Source of the DNA: Asticcacaulis sp. MM231
GTDB lineage: Bacteria > Pseudomonadota > Alphaproteobacteria > Caulobacterales > Caulobacteraceae
Direction: 5' to 3'
Assembly (NCBI RefSeq): GCF_964186625.1
Contig: NZ_OZ075110.1
Span: forward strand, 248,001 to 312,000
Length of the DNA stretch: 64,000 nt
The translations under genes and the position numbers were made by a program. This document shows positions 8,225-17,353 of this stretch, one piece after another. The notes under the pieces are model-generated. The model saw only the letters and a program-made list of their open reading frames with translations. It did not search any database and was not told the DNA's origin. The stretch's first letter is position 1. Each line of letters starts with the position of its first letter.

Positions 8225-8732
8225 CGCGTCGCAAAGCTAGATCCAGGCACCAGCGTGAGCGCCCAGGCCACAGGCTCGACCGGCAGTGGCTCGAAATAGG
8301 TATAGGCCCGCGAACCCTCCAGGATTTTGGCCAGGGCGCTCAGGCGATCAAACTCGCCTACAATGGCCGGCGCCGAATGCGCGGCCGCAACCTTATAGGG
8401 AAACAGGATTTGTACGTCGGCCTGGCGCGAGAAGCCATTCAGGACTTAGCTGTGTTCTGGGCTGGAATATTGACGCTACAACCCGTCGTGTTCAAAGCCG
8501 TCGTGAGCGCGCTTGCCGTGCCGGCGCCGAACTGGCACAGATCAACAAGGTCGTTCCTGTGCGCCATCTGAGCCACTGTCATCAGATCTGACATCTTGCC
8601 GTAAGCATCGCCGGACGCCGCCCGCCGGGTGTCACCCAATCGGCGGATTGGTGTTAAAATATCTGCAAAAGCACAGAAAGTTAAATCTCTAGAAATCTAA
8701 AACGTGTTTACTCCCTCCCTAGGAGACGACAC
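8225..8732 (-). pseudogene. Decayed coding remnant of unknown family, with promoter-like 3' part
   Basis: On the minus strand one frame reads protein-like from about 8440 down past 8230 (segments ILFPYKVAAAHSAPAIVGEF and LAKILEGSRAYTYFEPLPV), without a start and running antisense into the 8006-8224 gene. A second minus frame at 8439-8639 also looks protein-like. The join between them is broken by stops, so this may be a fragment of a longer lost gene. I could not assign a family. The 8645-8715 part is AT-rich and probably carries the promoter of the tiny gene at 8733. Confidence 0.3.
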
Positions 8733-8879
8733 ATGACACCGCATGATCAACCCAAGGGCCATCCGATCGTGGAGGCCTTAGCCTTTGTGAGATGGCGCCT
8801 CGCCTGTGCTTTCGCCTGGGTTTTCTGTCTTCGCATGCCGCCTCGCCATAGAATACGCAGGCCGACCTACTTCAACTGA
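8733..8879 (+). CDS. Tiny membrane/cationic protein (48 aa)
   Basis: An AGGAG sequence lies eight bases upstream of the ATG, and an AT-rich promoter-like stretch precedes it. The product has a short polar head, a hydrophobic centre (ALAFVRWRLACAFAWVFCL) and an arginine-rich tail (PPRHRIRRPTYFN). No family recognised. It has the same layout as the other small proteins in this part of the window. It converges with the phosphatase gene at 8908-9897, with 28 bases between. Confidence 0.5.
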   Translation: MTPHDQPKGHPIVEALAFVRWRLACAFAWVFCLRMPPRHRIRRPTYFN

Positions 8880-8907
8880 GCCTCGATGCGCGTTCACGCC
8901 GCTAGGT

Positions 8908-9897
8908 TTAGGGGGGTGTGATCACGCCCGAAAGTTTGGCCTGGATCAGGCGTCGTTCGGGCCCATTCAATCGCATGACGGACAAAACGCCTGTAGCATA
9001 GGCACCTGTGTCCACGCCGATACGCCAACGATGATTGTCGGCCGTGGCCTTGGCAGAATGACCGTGAACGACAACATACTCCGAAGCGCGCGGCGACTTT
9101 AAAAAGGCCTCGCGTATCCAAAGCAGGGTGTCGACGGTCTGCTCCTCGACGGGAACCCCCGGCGCAACGCCCCCATGCACAAACAGATAATCGCCGGCGA
9201 TAAAGTAAATATGGGCATGGGACAAAAGCTGGAGATGGGCGCGCGGGATCTTGACGAGCAGTTCATCCTGTAAAGCCTGCCACGCGTCTGGGTCGTTTCG
9301 GTCGGCCGGAGGGGTTATGCCATACGACGCAAGGGTGGACAGGCCGCCATAGTTAAGCCAGGGAGCACCGCTTTGCGTATCAAGGGCAAACTTGATCATA
9401 AACAGTTCGTGGTTGCCCAATAAGACTTCCGTATCACACCAGTCCTGTGCGCGCAGATCAATAATGGCGCTGAGCACCTGCGCCGAATCCGGCCCCCGAT
9501 CGATATAATCGCCCAATAAGACAATCCTTGGCCGCTCGTTGAGGGCTCTGGCATCGTGACGGATATATTCTATGGCAAGGGCGAACAGATCATACCGCCC
9601 ATGGATATCGCCAATGGCGTAGGTCAGACGGTCAATTGTCGAGGGCTTGGACAAGACCTCAGGCGGGTTTTGCGGTTGGTGAGCGTCAGCAACCCCTTGG
9701 CGTGGCCGGAAAAGGGCCTTCACGAAGGGTAAAACCCAACCCTCGGAAGTCGATTTTGGTGAGGTGTCCACGGAATGATCGTGCCAATAGCCGGTCAGCG
9801 GCCCAAGGCCGCGTCGCGATGCACCAATAACAGGCAGGCTTTCGGCCTTAGACACCCGCCCTGCGGGCGGCCACTCTTCGATCAAACGCATATTCAT
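8908..9897 (-). CDS. PPP-family serine/threonine phosphatase (paralog B), N-terminally extended
   Basis: A full PPP metallophosphatase core starts at about residue 87 (IDRLTYAIGDIHGR), followed by GDYIDRGPDS, GNHE, HGGVAPG and HGHSAKA, matching the genes at 1147 and 57210. It differs by an N-terminal extension of about 60 residues compared with its paralogs. The extension has no recognisable domain and is Pro/Ser/Arg rich. A CGAGAG sequence precedes ATG 9897 (a second ATG is at 9891), supporting the long form. A GTG just before the KALFRPRQ segment would give a paralog-sized protein. Cytoplasmic; substrate unknown. Confidence 0.88.
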   Translation of the reverse strand: MNMRLIEEWPPAGRVSKAESLPVIGASRRGLGPLTGYWHDHSVDTSPKSTSEGWVLPFVKALFRPRQGVADAHQPQNPPEVLSKPSTIDRLTYAIGDIHGRYDLFALAIEYIRHDARALNERPRIVLLGDYIDRGPDSAQVLSAIIDLRAQDWCDTEVLLGNHELFMIKFALDTQSGAPWLNYGGLSTLASYGITPPADRNDPDAWQALQDELLVKIPRAHLQLLSHAHIYFIAGDYLFVHGGVAPGVPVEEQTVDTLLWIREAFLKSPRASEYVVVHGHSAKATADNHRWRIGVDTGAYATGVLSVMRLNGPERRLIQAKLSGVITPP

Positions 9898-10387
9898 CTC
9901 TCGTGTCCAACGCTCCCAGTCTTTACGCCTGTCTCAATCTCTGATCCCCTGCCCCAGTGGCCGACCCGGCCTACAGGCCTCAACCCAGACCATCTGGCAC
10001 CACAAGCCTACAGACGTAAGGCTTCGCCAAGCGACCGTAAACGGGACTGCGCGCGGACATCGCGATCACGAGTTTTATGCCCACCATTTCATCAGGTTGC
10101 AACGCGGGAAATTACCACGCAAAATGAAAAATTGATGTTGAAGCCTTGGTTGTATTGCTGGGTAAAGTTGGTCGAAGAGGCCTTGCTTGTAACAATTTGA
10201 GACAGATTGAAACGTCTTGTGCGGCCGAAGCAAATGTGAGTCCACGGACGTGCAAATCATTGTGCGTTGCAAAATGTCTTCATCGCGCTAGTGAAGTTCT
10301 GGGTTGCGAAAGTCTGACCTCTGGGCCTAACCTGCCCAAGGTGAACCGACGTACAAAGCCCGTAGTGAGATTAGGAGCCCGCCGAAT
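9898..10387. other. Divergent intergenic region
   Basis: About 490 bases between the minus-strand phosphatase and the plus-strand SGNH lipoprotein gene, expected to hold both promoters. I see no supportable gene. Confidence 0.45.
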
Positions 10388-12229
10388 ATGAGCCAGAAAC
10401 CCGCGTCTCCCGGTGATCGCCCGCGGTCTGAACCGATCACTCAACCCAATGAAGGGCCGCGGCTATCAAGGCGCCGTGCGCTTTTGGGGCTTGGCACGCT
10501 GTCTGTCTCCGCGAGCAGTCTTCTGGCCGCCTGCGGCGGCGGTTCGGGTGGAGGCTCAAGCGGAGGCGGGACGTCGTCAAGTGCGGCCACCTCGTCTTCC
10601 GTCACAGTCTCGTCAGACGCGGCCGCCTCGTCCAGCGGGTCAGCGTCGTCCTCTACATCCTCTGCGTCATCTTCTGCGTCATCTTCTTCATCTTCTTCGT
10701 CATCTTCGTCATCTTCGTCATCTTCGTCATCTTCTTCCTCATCTTCCTCATCTTCCTCATCTTCATCGTCTTCCTCGTCGTCATCGTCTTCGGACTCTTC
10801 AGCGTCAAACGGTGCGTCGGCAGGCGCGCAGAGTAACCCGCTGCCCTCCGTGAGCGCGGCTTTTGCCGCCGTCTTTGGCACGTCGCGCCTGATTTCGGCC
10901 TATACGGGGCCCTGCCTGGATATCCTCGTCAGCGGGGCAAAGCGTAGTGTTGGGTTTAGCGGCAACGGCCTGGATACGTCGGGGATTGGCAACGGTCTCT
11001 ACCCCATCCAGACATGGTACGATCAGTCCGGGCGTGGGCGCCACCTAACCCCTGGAACCGCGTCAGTACCCAAGCTCCTGATCCGCACGGGCGCCTTGCC
11101 ATGTATCATCTTTTTGGAAAACGATTTTCTCAATCTGCCGTCGGCGCTCTCCGCCGACCGCGCCAATTCGGCGGTGTTCCATGCCGCACGCTACACGTGG
11201 CAAAGTCGGGCCGTCGACGTCATTAACTGGGGAACGGGCACGACCAGCGCCATGCGCTTCGGGTCTTTCGTCGATGGTGGACATACACCGTCCATGCAGG
11301 TGATCTCCGGAGGCATGACATCATTTCCGAGCTCGACACGCTTTTTGTCAACCTGTACGCCATGCCTGACGGCCTATAACAGTCGCGCCGGCAGCCTCAC
11401 CATCCGCCGGGATGGCTATGTTGAGAGCTTAAACGCCTTATCTCCACTTCTTCTGTCCGGCGGTCGCATAGGGGCAAGCGGAAACGCGACGAGCTATGGA
11501 CGTCAGGATATGTTCGCGCTCGTCATTTACGCGTCCGGTCTGACGACGAGTGAAGAACTGAGCGTGGCACAGGCTATCAAAGCCATCTATAACCTGAACA
11601 GCTGGAAGCCGGACAAACATATTGTCATTCTCGGGGACAGCAAAACCCAGGGTGATGCGGCCGCGAGCAATCTCAACATCACACGCGTCCTCCACGATCT
11701 TTACGGCAAAAGTCCCGATGTCTGGATACGTAATATGGGGATGAACGGGTCCGACATCGCTTCGCGTTACGCCACATTCTGGTTTACCTATGGTCGCCCC
11801 TATAACTATGTCGAGCCGGACTGCAACAAGAACGCCTTCGTATGCTGGCTCGGCGTCAACGACGTGTCCTTAGGACAAACGGCCGACCAGATTCTCGCCA
11901 ACTACGTTAAGCTCTTCAACGTCCCCAGTGACAAAGGCACCAGCGTCACGACGCAAGGATGGAAGGGGCGCGTCTTGTCGACCATCATGCCGGCGCGCCC
12001 TCAAAACGCCGCTAAGGACAGCGTCCGTCGGGCGGTGAACGCGGCGATCAAGACGGTTGCCAACGTGAATGCCATCTGGGACGTGAGCAGCCTGTGTGAC
12101 ACAGGTGGCGTTCTGGCTGGCTTTACGACCGATGTCACCCTGTCACAAGACGGCACACATGAGAGTGAAAAGGCGTACGCGCTTGAAGGCCCCTCCCTCA
12201 AGGCCGCGATTGACGCATCACTTGCCTGA
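10388..12229 (+). CDS. Secreted SGNH-hydrolase lipoprotein with long serine linker
   Basis: 613 residues. The N-terminus carries a twin-arginine-like motif (SRRRALLGLG) and a lipobox (LLAAC) at about residue 49, so it is probably an exported lipoprotein. Residues ~70-136 are almost pure serine. A LamG/arabinofuranosidase-like jelly-roll domain follows, with the typical ISAYTGPCLDI and TWYDQSGRGRHL signatures. The C-terminal SGNH hydrolase domain has block I GDSKTQGD (~415), GVND (~490) and DGTH (~588), giving the catalytic Ser, Asn and Asp-x-x-His. It probably removes acyl groups from a surface polysaccharide; this is inference. AGGAG precedes the ATG, though at wide spacing. Confidence 0.85.
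   Translation: MSQKPASPGDRPRSEPITQPNEGPRLSRRRALLGLGTLSVSASSLLAACGGGSGGGSSGGGTSSSAATSSSVTVSSDAAASSSGSASSSTSSASSSASSSSSSSSSSSSSSSSSSSSSSSSSSSSSSSSSSSSSSDSSASNGASAGAQSNPLPSVSAAFAAVFGTSRLISAYTGPCLDILVSGAKRSVGFSGNGLDTSGIGNGLYPIQTWYDQSGRGRHLTPGTASVPKLLIRTGALPCIIFLENDFLNLPSALSADRANSAVFHAARYTWQSRAVDVINWGTGTTSAMRFGSFVDGGHTPSMQVISGGMTSFPSSTRFLSTCTPCLTAYNSRAGSLTIRRDGYVESLNALSPLLLSGGRIGASGNATSYGRQDMFALVIYASGLTTSEELSVAQAIKAIYNLNSWKPDKHIVILGDSKTQGDAAASNLNITRVLHDLYGKSPDVWIRNMGMNGSDIASRYATFWFTYGRPYNYVEPDCNKNAFVCWLGVNDVSLGQTADQILANYVKLFNVPSDKGTSVTTQGWKGRVLSTIMPARPQNAAKDSVRRAVNAAIKTVANVNAIWDVSSLCDTGGVLAGFTTDVTLSQDGTHESEKAYALEGPSLKAAIDASLA
10655..10797 (+). repeat. Serine-codon microsatellite
   Basis: Imperfect repetition of TCATCT and TCTTCG-type hexamers encodes the unbroken serine linker of the lipoprotein. 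All repeat units are multiples of three bases, so slippage would change linker length without loss of frame. Confidence 0.8.
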
Positions 12230-12431
12230 CGTAAGAGCCTGAGGCCGGTGCCATGGCCCCTATTCCGCCGCGCTCGCGCAAAACAGGCAATCTGGCGCCG
12301 CAGTTGGTGGTATTTTGTAAATTCTTGGTGTTATACATGTCTTTTCGCACCTGCGAGACTGTTAAAGTGAGGAAACCTTTAGTAGTTTGTGAGACAAATC
12401 CGAACCCCTACAACTTCGGCCAGGCACCTGA

Positions 12432-13493
12432 ATGCGCGTTTCGGTAATCATCCCAACCTATAATGCGGCGCGAACGATATTGGCGACGCTGCAGTCTGCC
12501 CGCCAGCAGACCCATCAAAACCTCGAAATCATCGTGGTTGACGATGGCTGCACGGACAAGACCATGGAGATTGTCGAACAACAACGCCGGGAAGACGGTC
12601 GCATTCGCATTGTTCAGCAGGTCAATAGTGGCGTCTGTGTGGCCAGGCACCGGGCCCTGTACGAAGCCAGCGGGGATTTCATCGCCACCCTCGACGCCGA
12701 TGATATCTGGCATCCGACGAAAATCGAAAAGCAGCTCATCCGTCTGATCGAAGCACCGGCCGACGTTATGGCGGTGTATTGCTGGTCTCGACGCATCGAC
12801 GAAGACGATAACATATTATCCACCTTGCCAGCCGTACGTGCAGAAGGCTTCATTTTGTGCCAGCATGTCTACGACAATGTCATTGGCAACGGCAGCAATC
12901 TGATGGTTCGGCGTGAGGCCGCCATCCGCGTCGGTGGCTACCGCGATGACCAGCGCGAACCCAAAACTCAAAGTGCCGATGATCACCTGCTGCAGCTCAG
13001 GCTGGCAACACAATTCAGGTATGTGGTCGTGCCTGAATATCTTGTCGGATACAGGGTTGTTGGCGGATCTGTGTCCAGCAACAAGGAACAGCTCCACCTG
13101 TCAATCATGCGTAATCTCGAGATTATCAAGTCTATGACGCCCCATGTCCCCGACTGGGTCTACAGATGGAGCCGGGCGGCATCCCTATTTGACCAGCTCG
13201 GATTCAATTGGCGCCAACGTAACTTTTCCGCAATGCTGCGTACCGCCGTGACAGCGTTTTGCCTCGACCCAACCATGTGTGTGGACAGACTGCGGTTGGG
13301 GATCATCAAGGCCGTCCATGCCGATCGGCACCCCCAGAGCCGGCAGGTCAGAAAATATTATGACGTGAGCCCGACGGCCAATATTGTTGAGGACAATGGC
13401 CTGCATAGACGGCGCATGCGACAGCTCTCCGAACTGGATCAGGAGATATTTCGAACGCACCGCAAGAAGTTCGTCTACCCAGCCTCGGTTTAG
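12432..13493 (+). CDS. Family 2 glycosyltransferase
   Basis: 353 residues with a GT-A fold at the N-terminus: VSVIIPTYNAARTI at residue 3, the nucleotide-binding VDDGCTDKT, and the metal-binding DADD around residue 93, all standard for GT2. No transmembrane segment is evident, so it is a cytoplasmic or membrane-peripheral enzyme transferring a sugar from a nucleotide donor. It stands alone on the plus strand after the SGNH lipoprotein gene. Donor and acceptor cannot be read from the sequence. Confidence 0.88.
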   Translation: MRVSVIIPTYNAARTILATLQSARQQTHQNLEIIVVDDGCTDKTMEIVEQQRREDGRIRIVQQVNSGVCVARHRALYEASGDFIATLDADDIWHPTKIEKQLIRLIEAPADVMAVYCWSRRIDEDDNILSTLPAVRAEGFILCQHVYDNVIGNGSNLMVRREAAIRVGGYRDDQREPKTQSADDHLLQLRLATQFRYVVVPEYLVGYRVVGGSVSSNKEQLHLSIMRNLEIIKSMTPHVPDWVYRWSRAASLFDQLGFNWRQRNFSAMLRTAVTAFCLDPTMCVDRLRLGIIKAVHADRHPQSRQVRKYYDVSPTANIVEDNGLHRRRMRQLSELDQEIFRTHRKKFVYPASV

Positions 13494-13720
13494 GCGCAGG
13501 CGTCGGAACGTGGCGGCAAGGCGCGGATTAAAAAAGCGTGAGGCACGTTTAGGATCAAAAAGGCGCGCAAAATCTAAAACCTAAGGCGCTGATCTGATGC
13601 AATCGCTTCGGAAAACACGCGCTTATCATAGTCGACACGACATAGGGACGGATGGGACATGCCATCTCCGTGCCTTGGCACGGCGTGCGCTAGCCCTGTC
13701 GGCAAAGATGTAAGGACGGC

Positions 13721-13954
13721 CTAAGCCGCCCTATTGCCGTGCGCGGTCTGCGTATGAACCAGCGCATCCAGGCGCACAAGAATGTCGATAAGGGGTTCTT
13801 CGGGATTGTATTTACGCTCAGGCCCGGATCTTGGCGAGCAATGTCGCGATACGAAGGCCGTCAAGAGAGCGTTTTGGGTTGTCAGGCGTTTCAGTCCGGC
13901 AAACTCGGCGACATGTTTTGACGCGAAGCGTGTATTGGTAAGGGCATGTGTCAT
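13721..13954 (-). CDS. Small helical protein (77 aa), paralog of 7410-7649
   Basis: Same architecture as the 79-residue protein at 7410: a helix with GLKRLTTQNALLTAF, a basic/proline linker, the acidic helix EEPLIDILVRLDALVH and a short tail with HGNR. Its ATG overlaps the stop of the upstream minus-strand ORF (13951-14190) in an ATGA arrangement, implying translational coupling. No family recognised. The second copy in the window is the best evidence that both are genuine. Confidence 0.62.
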   Translation of the reverse strand: MTHALTNTRFASKHVAEFAGLKRLTTQNALLTAFVSRHCSPRSGPERKYNPEEPLIDILVRLDALVHTQTAHGNRAA

Positions 13955-14190
13955 AGCATTTCTGTCCCAAAGTGTTCACGTGGGAAGGACACTCGCAAAA
14001 GCTGTGCCACCCGCCTGTTCAACAGGCCTGAGGTGACCATCAATAGAATAAATAAATTAATAAATACAATATAGTAGATTAAAAACTGCGATGTGTGGAG
14101 CCATCGATGCCTGAGCCATGTTCTGAAGGCCACCCACACATGCTTACACCTGTGAAGGCCTTTGCGCGCGTTGAGCGGTAAAAATAGCAA
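13951..14190 (-). CDS. Small membrane protein coupled to the 13721 gene
   Basis: About 79 residues from a TTG start; no good ribosome-binding site was found, so the start is uncertain. A basic N-terminal region (residues 1-32) is followed by a hydrophobic helix (FLIYYIVFINLFILLMVTSG) and a polar tail. Its stop overlaps the ATG of the downstream small gene by four bases. No family recognised. The coupling suggests the two small proteins act together, for example a membrane anchor and its helical partner. Confidence 0.42.
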   Translation of the reverse strand: MLFLPLNARKGLHRCKHVWVAFRTWLRHRWLHTSQFLIYYIVFINLFILLMVTSGLLNRRVAQLLRVSFPREHFGTEML

Positions 14191-14614
14191 CGGCTGCCGC
14201 CGTAAACGAAGCTGCGTCGGCGGACGTTTCGTATCGAGGCAGGGGCATGGTCTTTGACGTCTGCCGCTTCACCCTAGTCCAAACCGCTTGGCCGCCAAGG
14301 GATCGGAGTGATCGACCATGTGTAACAGGCGCCGCTGTCAAGAAGGGGCTTGCCCTGCGTCAACAGATCGGGAGCGCCATGCCCGTGCATAGGCCGCGTT
14401 CTGAACCCACGCCGCCTTATCGTTTTCAATGTACGCATCCCTCGCGACGGCTCAGAAGCCGCGAGATGTCCTCCGTCCGCCCAAGTCTGTTGCGCGTCTA
14501 AGGTGTGCTTTTCGAGCGACGTTTATCCAAAATACGAAACCTTTCGCTATCCCAGATTGACTCCACAGCGACAGCGTTAACTATTGTTAACCTAAAATTG
14601 GGCGGGGGACTTCC
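14191..14614. other. Divergent intergenic region
   Basis: About 420 bases between the minus-strand small genes and the 912-residue protein gene. No gene can be supported. Confidence 0.4.
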
Positions 14615-17353
14615 ATGTTTGATGGGCAATACGAAAGCTCGCTTCAGGGCGCGAAGAACGAGACAACCGTGACGCCGCCGCCTACATCGGGAAACACCAA
14701 GGCCGCGTTGACCTTGCAACTGATCGTGATGGTCTGTTTCGCCGTGCTGGCCTGGTACACGAGCTATAATGTCATTATCGACCAGGTCGCGCGTTGCGCG
14801 CCGACGCGTGATGCCAGGGTGGCGACAGAGTGTGCTCCGCTTGGCAACAAAGACGCAATACGCGCGCGATTGACCGTACACGACGTGGAGAGGTTTGCCA
14901 TGACCCCGCTCCACGACAGCCAAGACCCTGTTTTCGTCCAGCACAACAAGGCCAGGCACTACTACGACTGGTACACTAAGTGGTACCTGGTCATCGCCCT
15001 CGTCTTTGTGGCGTCGTTTGTCGCCTTGTTCGTCGGCGACGCCGTCTCCAAACTGACAAAACCAGACGACGACGATAGGGCCGACGCGCTATCCGGCGAC
15101 GCAACGGGGAAGGGGCATAGCAAACAGTCCCTTACGGCCAACGAGAAACCCTTCCTGGTACGGATGCTGGCGCTTTTTAACCCGTCCAGCAATCTGGCAA
15201 ACTTCTCCATTTCGCTCAGTGCCGTTTCTGCCATCGCCGCCTTCGCGGTTAGCGAATATTACAAACTCATTGACCTGACCGTCATCAAGTCGTTCGCACC
15301 GTTCGGCACAAATGTCATCAGCGATGCCCTATGGCTTGAGGATAAGACCCTGATACGGGTGCTCTTTGACCTGGCCAGTCTCGATCACAAATACTATTTC
15401 TGCCTGTTCAATTTTCTCATTCTCCTGATATCAACCATACCGCTCGCGCTAGGTTATCGACTGGCCAAGAACGGCTTCCTATTCACCCGTCTTGTGACGC
15501 TGCTAAAGACCATCGTCATTGGCTCGGTCGAAGTGGCAAAACGCATTCTGGGTAAGATCGATGAGGTGAAGGCCGAGCTCGCTGGCGCACAGGATGGGTA
15601 CGCCCGCAAAACGGCCGACCTGCAGGGTCTGACCCGTGATCTGGACGCCAAAGAGCAAAGTCTGACCGACCTCCACACACAGCGGGTGGCCTGCCTTGTC
15701 CGGGTTGCCCATGTTACAGATCAGATCAAGGTGCTGGAGGAATACCAAGCCGAGCTCAAGATGAAATGCGCCGAGATTAAGGACAAGGCCAACGGTGGCC
15801 TGGTCAACCCTCTCCGACCCGATCAGCGAGCCGCACTCGAAGCAGCCGCTCAGGCGCTTGACAACAGCCTCGGTAACCTGTTGACCGCGATCGACGCGTC
15901 GAAGACGGAACAGGCGGACCTTGACAGCCAACGCGTGGCGTTAGACGACCGTATTCGCGCGCTTGCGGACGAAATTGCCGGTCTTAAGGGGCTTATAGGC
16001 CAGGCTAATGCGGCCCTCGCCAAATTGCGTGACGTCATCGCCAGATCGCAGGCGCAACTCGACCTTATGACGGAACAATTAGCGGACTTGCAGACGGATG
16101 AAGCCCATCATGCCCGGACGTCTGAACCCCTGAAGGTGATTGAAGACAAAATTCTGCCTGGGGCGCCTCTTCCCATATCCCCTTCGACGAAAAAGCTCTT
16201 GCCCGCCTGGCTCACCTACACCGGCGTTCTGATCGTAACCTTCTTACTGTTCGTGATTGGAAACTGGGCGGTTGCCCCTGAGTTGCCCAGGTTGGGACGT
16301 CCGGAGCTTATCCTATCGTTCGCGGGCCAAGTCTTCGCCATCATCAATGGCATACTTGCCCTCGCCCTGCTCGCGAATGGGCTCATGATTAGCCTCTCGG
16401 GCGATGCCTTCTTCCGGAACAGAGATCTTACAGGATTCACGCGCTTTTGCATGTTTAGCGGCGCGGCCCTGGTTGGCTCACTGCTGTTTTGGGGCCTGCC
16501 CCACCTCGTCCCAAGCTGGCAGATCAAAACCCTGTCCTTACCCGACAATCTCGGTGTCGCTCAACTGAAGTGCGACGTTAGCAACAACGACTGGGTCCCG
16601 ACGGGCGCGGCGGCCAGCAGTTGGGTATTTGACAACGACAAGTTTGTTGCGGTGAACGCCATCAGCCAATGCCGCCTCGCGCAGACCCCTGATCTCGACG
16701 CCAATTATTATATTGTTGTCGGTACCGCGTCCGAAGAAGGCGCCGCGGCTTGGAACAACGACCTTGCGGCAGACCGGGCCGCGATGTTGGCGTCGATGAT
16801 CAAGGGTGATTTGGGCAACGACGCGCACGTCTATTCGCTGAATCTCGGGAAATTTGATCCGGCATCGGTCGACGCACAGATTAAGGAGCTCAACGAGCAG
16901 CTTGCCATCGAAAGCGCGCCCCAGGCGAAGGAGGCCATGGAACTCCGCCTGACGGATCTGTCTGCCTATCAGGTTCAGAAGGCGAAGGTCACAGACTTGC
17001 AACGCCAGTTGGGACAGACCCGCGACCCAGCGGCCGCAGAGCGCCTACACGTCCAATTGCGAGACGCGACCGCTTACCAGCGCAAGATTGTGGTGGTTTC
17101 CGGTTATAGCCATAAGCTTGCCGATGCTGACAAAGCCAGGGCCCTGGTGGTGGCGCGCAAAACGGACACTTTGGCTGCTAAAAAGGCAGTGCCCGACTAT
17201 GATCTTGCCGGCGAACTGAGTTCAAGCGTTTGCGCTGATGTGGCACAAGCCCAGACCTTCAGATCGTTGTTCAAAATAGATCCGAGTGTGTATGCGACAG
17301 GCCCCTTGGTTTGCTCGGCCGAGGGGCGTCTGCCGTTATTGCCACAGCCATAG
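14615..17353 (+). CDS. Large membrane/coiled-coil protein of unknown function (912 aa)
   Basis: GGGGGA precedes the ATG. Predicted order: membrane helix ~31-51, a Cys-containing loop, helix ~122-142, an acidic cytoplasmic stretch, helices ~196-217 and ~258-282, a long coiled coil ~310-510 with Ala/Leu/Asp heptads, three helices at ~535-553, ~563-592 and ~611-632, then a ~280-residue C-terminal domain. That domain has a segment YIVVGTASEEGAAAWNNDLA with AADRAAML after it. This recalls the G-x-[AT]-[DS]-x-x-G...N...L...RA pattern of OmpA-like domains, though it is not a clear match. No known family recognised. It stands alone on the plus strand. A membrane scaffold or envelope-spanning tether is a reasonable guess only. 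Confidence 0.75.
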   Translation: MFDGQYESSLQGAKNETTVTPPPTSGNTKAALTLQLIVMVCFAVLAWYTSYNVIIDQVARCAPTRDARVATECAPLGNKDAIRARLTVHDVERFAMTPLHDSQDPVFVQHNKARHYYDWYTKWYLVIALVFVASFVALFVGDAVSKLTKPDDDDRADALSGDATGKGHSKQSLTANEKPFLVRMLALFNPSSNLANFSISLSAVSAIAAFAVSEYYKLIDLTVIKSFAPFGTNVISDALWLEDKTLIRVLFDLASLDHKYYFCLFNFLILLISTIPLALGYRLAKNGFLFTRLVTLLKTIVIGSVEVAKRILGKIDEVKAELAGAQDGYARKTADLQGLTRDLDAKEQSLTDLHTQRVACLVRVAHVTDQIKVLEEYQAELKMKCAEIKDKANGGLVNPLRPDQRAALEAAAQALDNSLGNLLTAIDASKTEQADLDSQRVALDDRIRALADEIAGLKGLIGQANAALAKLRDVIARSQAQLDLMTEQLADLQTDEAHHARTSEPLKVIEDKILPGAPLPISPSTKKLLPAWLTYTGVLIVTFLLFVIGNWAVAPELPRLGRPELILSFAGQVFAIINGILALALLANGLMISLSGDAFFRNRDLTGFTRFCMFSGAALVGSLLFWGLPHLVPSWQIKTLSLPDNLGVAQLKCDVSNNDWVPTGAAASSWVFDNDKFVAVNAISQCRLAQTPDLDANYYIVVGTASEEGAAAWNNDLAADRAAMLASMIKGDLGNDAHVYSLNLGKFDPASVDAQIKELNEQLAIESAPQAKEAMELRLTDLSAYQVQKAKVTDLQRQLGQTRDPAAAERLHVQLRDATAYQRKIVVVSGYSHKLADADKARALVVARKTDTLAAKKAVPDYDLAGELSSSVCADVAQAQTFRSLFKIDPSVYATGPLVCSAEGRLPLLPQP

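Noticed and set aside
10441..10881. Long minus-strand ORF encoding poly-Asp/Glu
   Set aside because: It is the reverse complement of the serine-codon microsatellite in the lipoprotein gene; the acidic run is a by-product of TCx codons.
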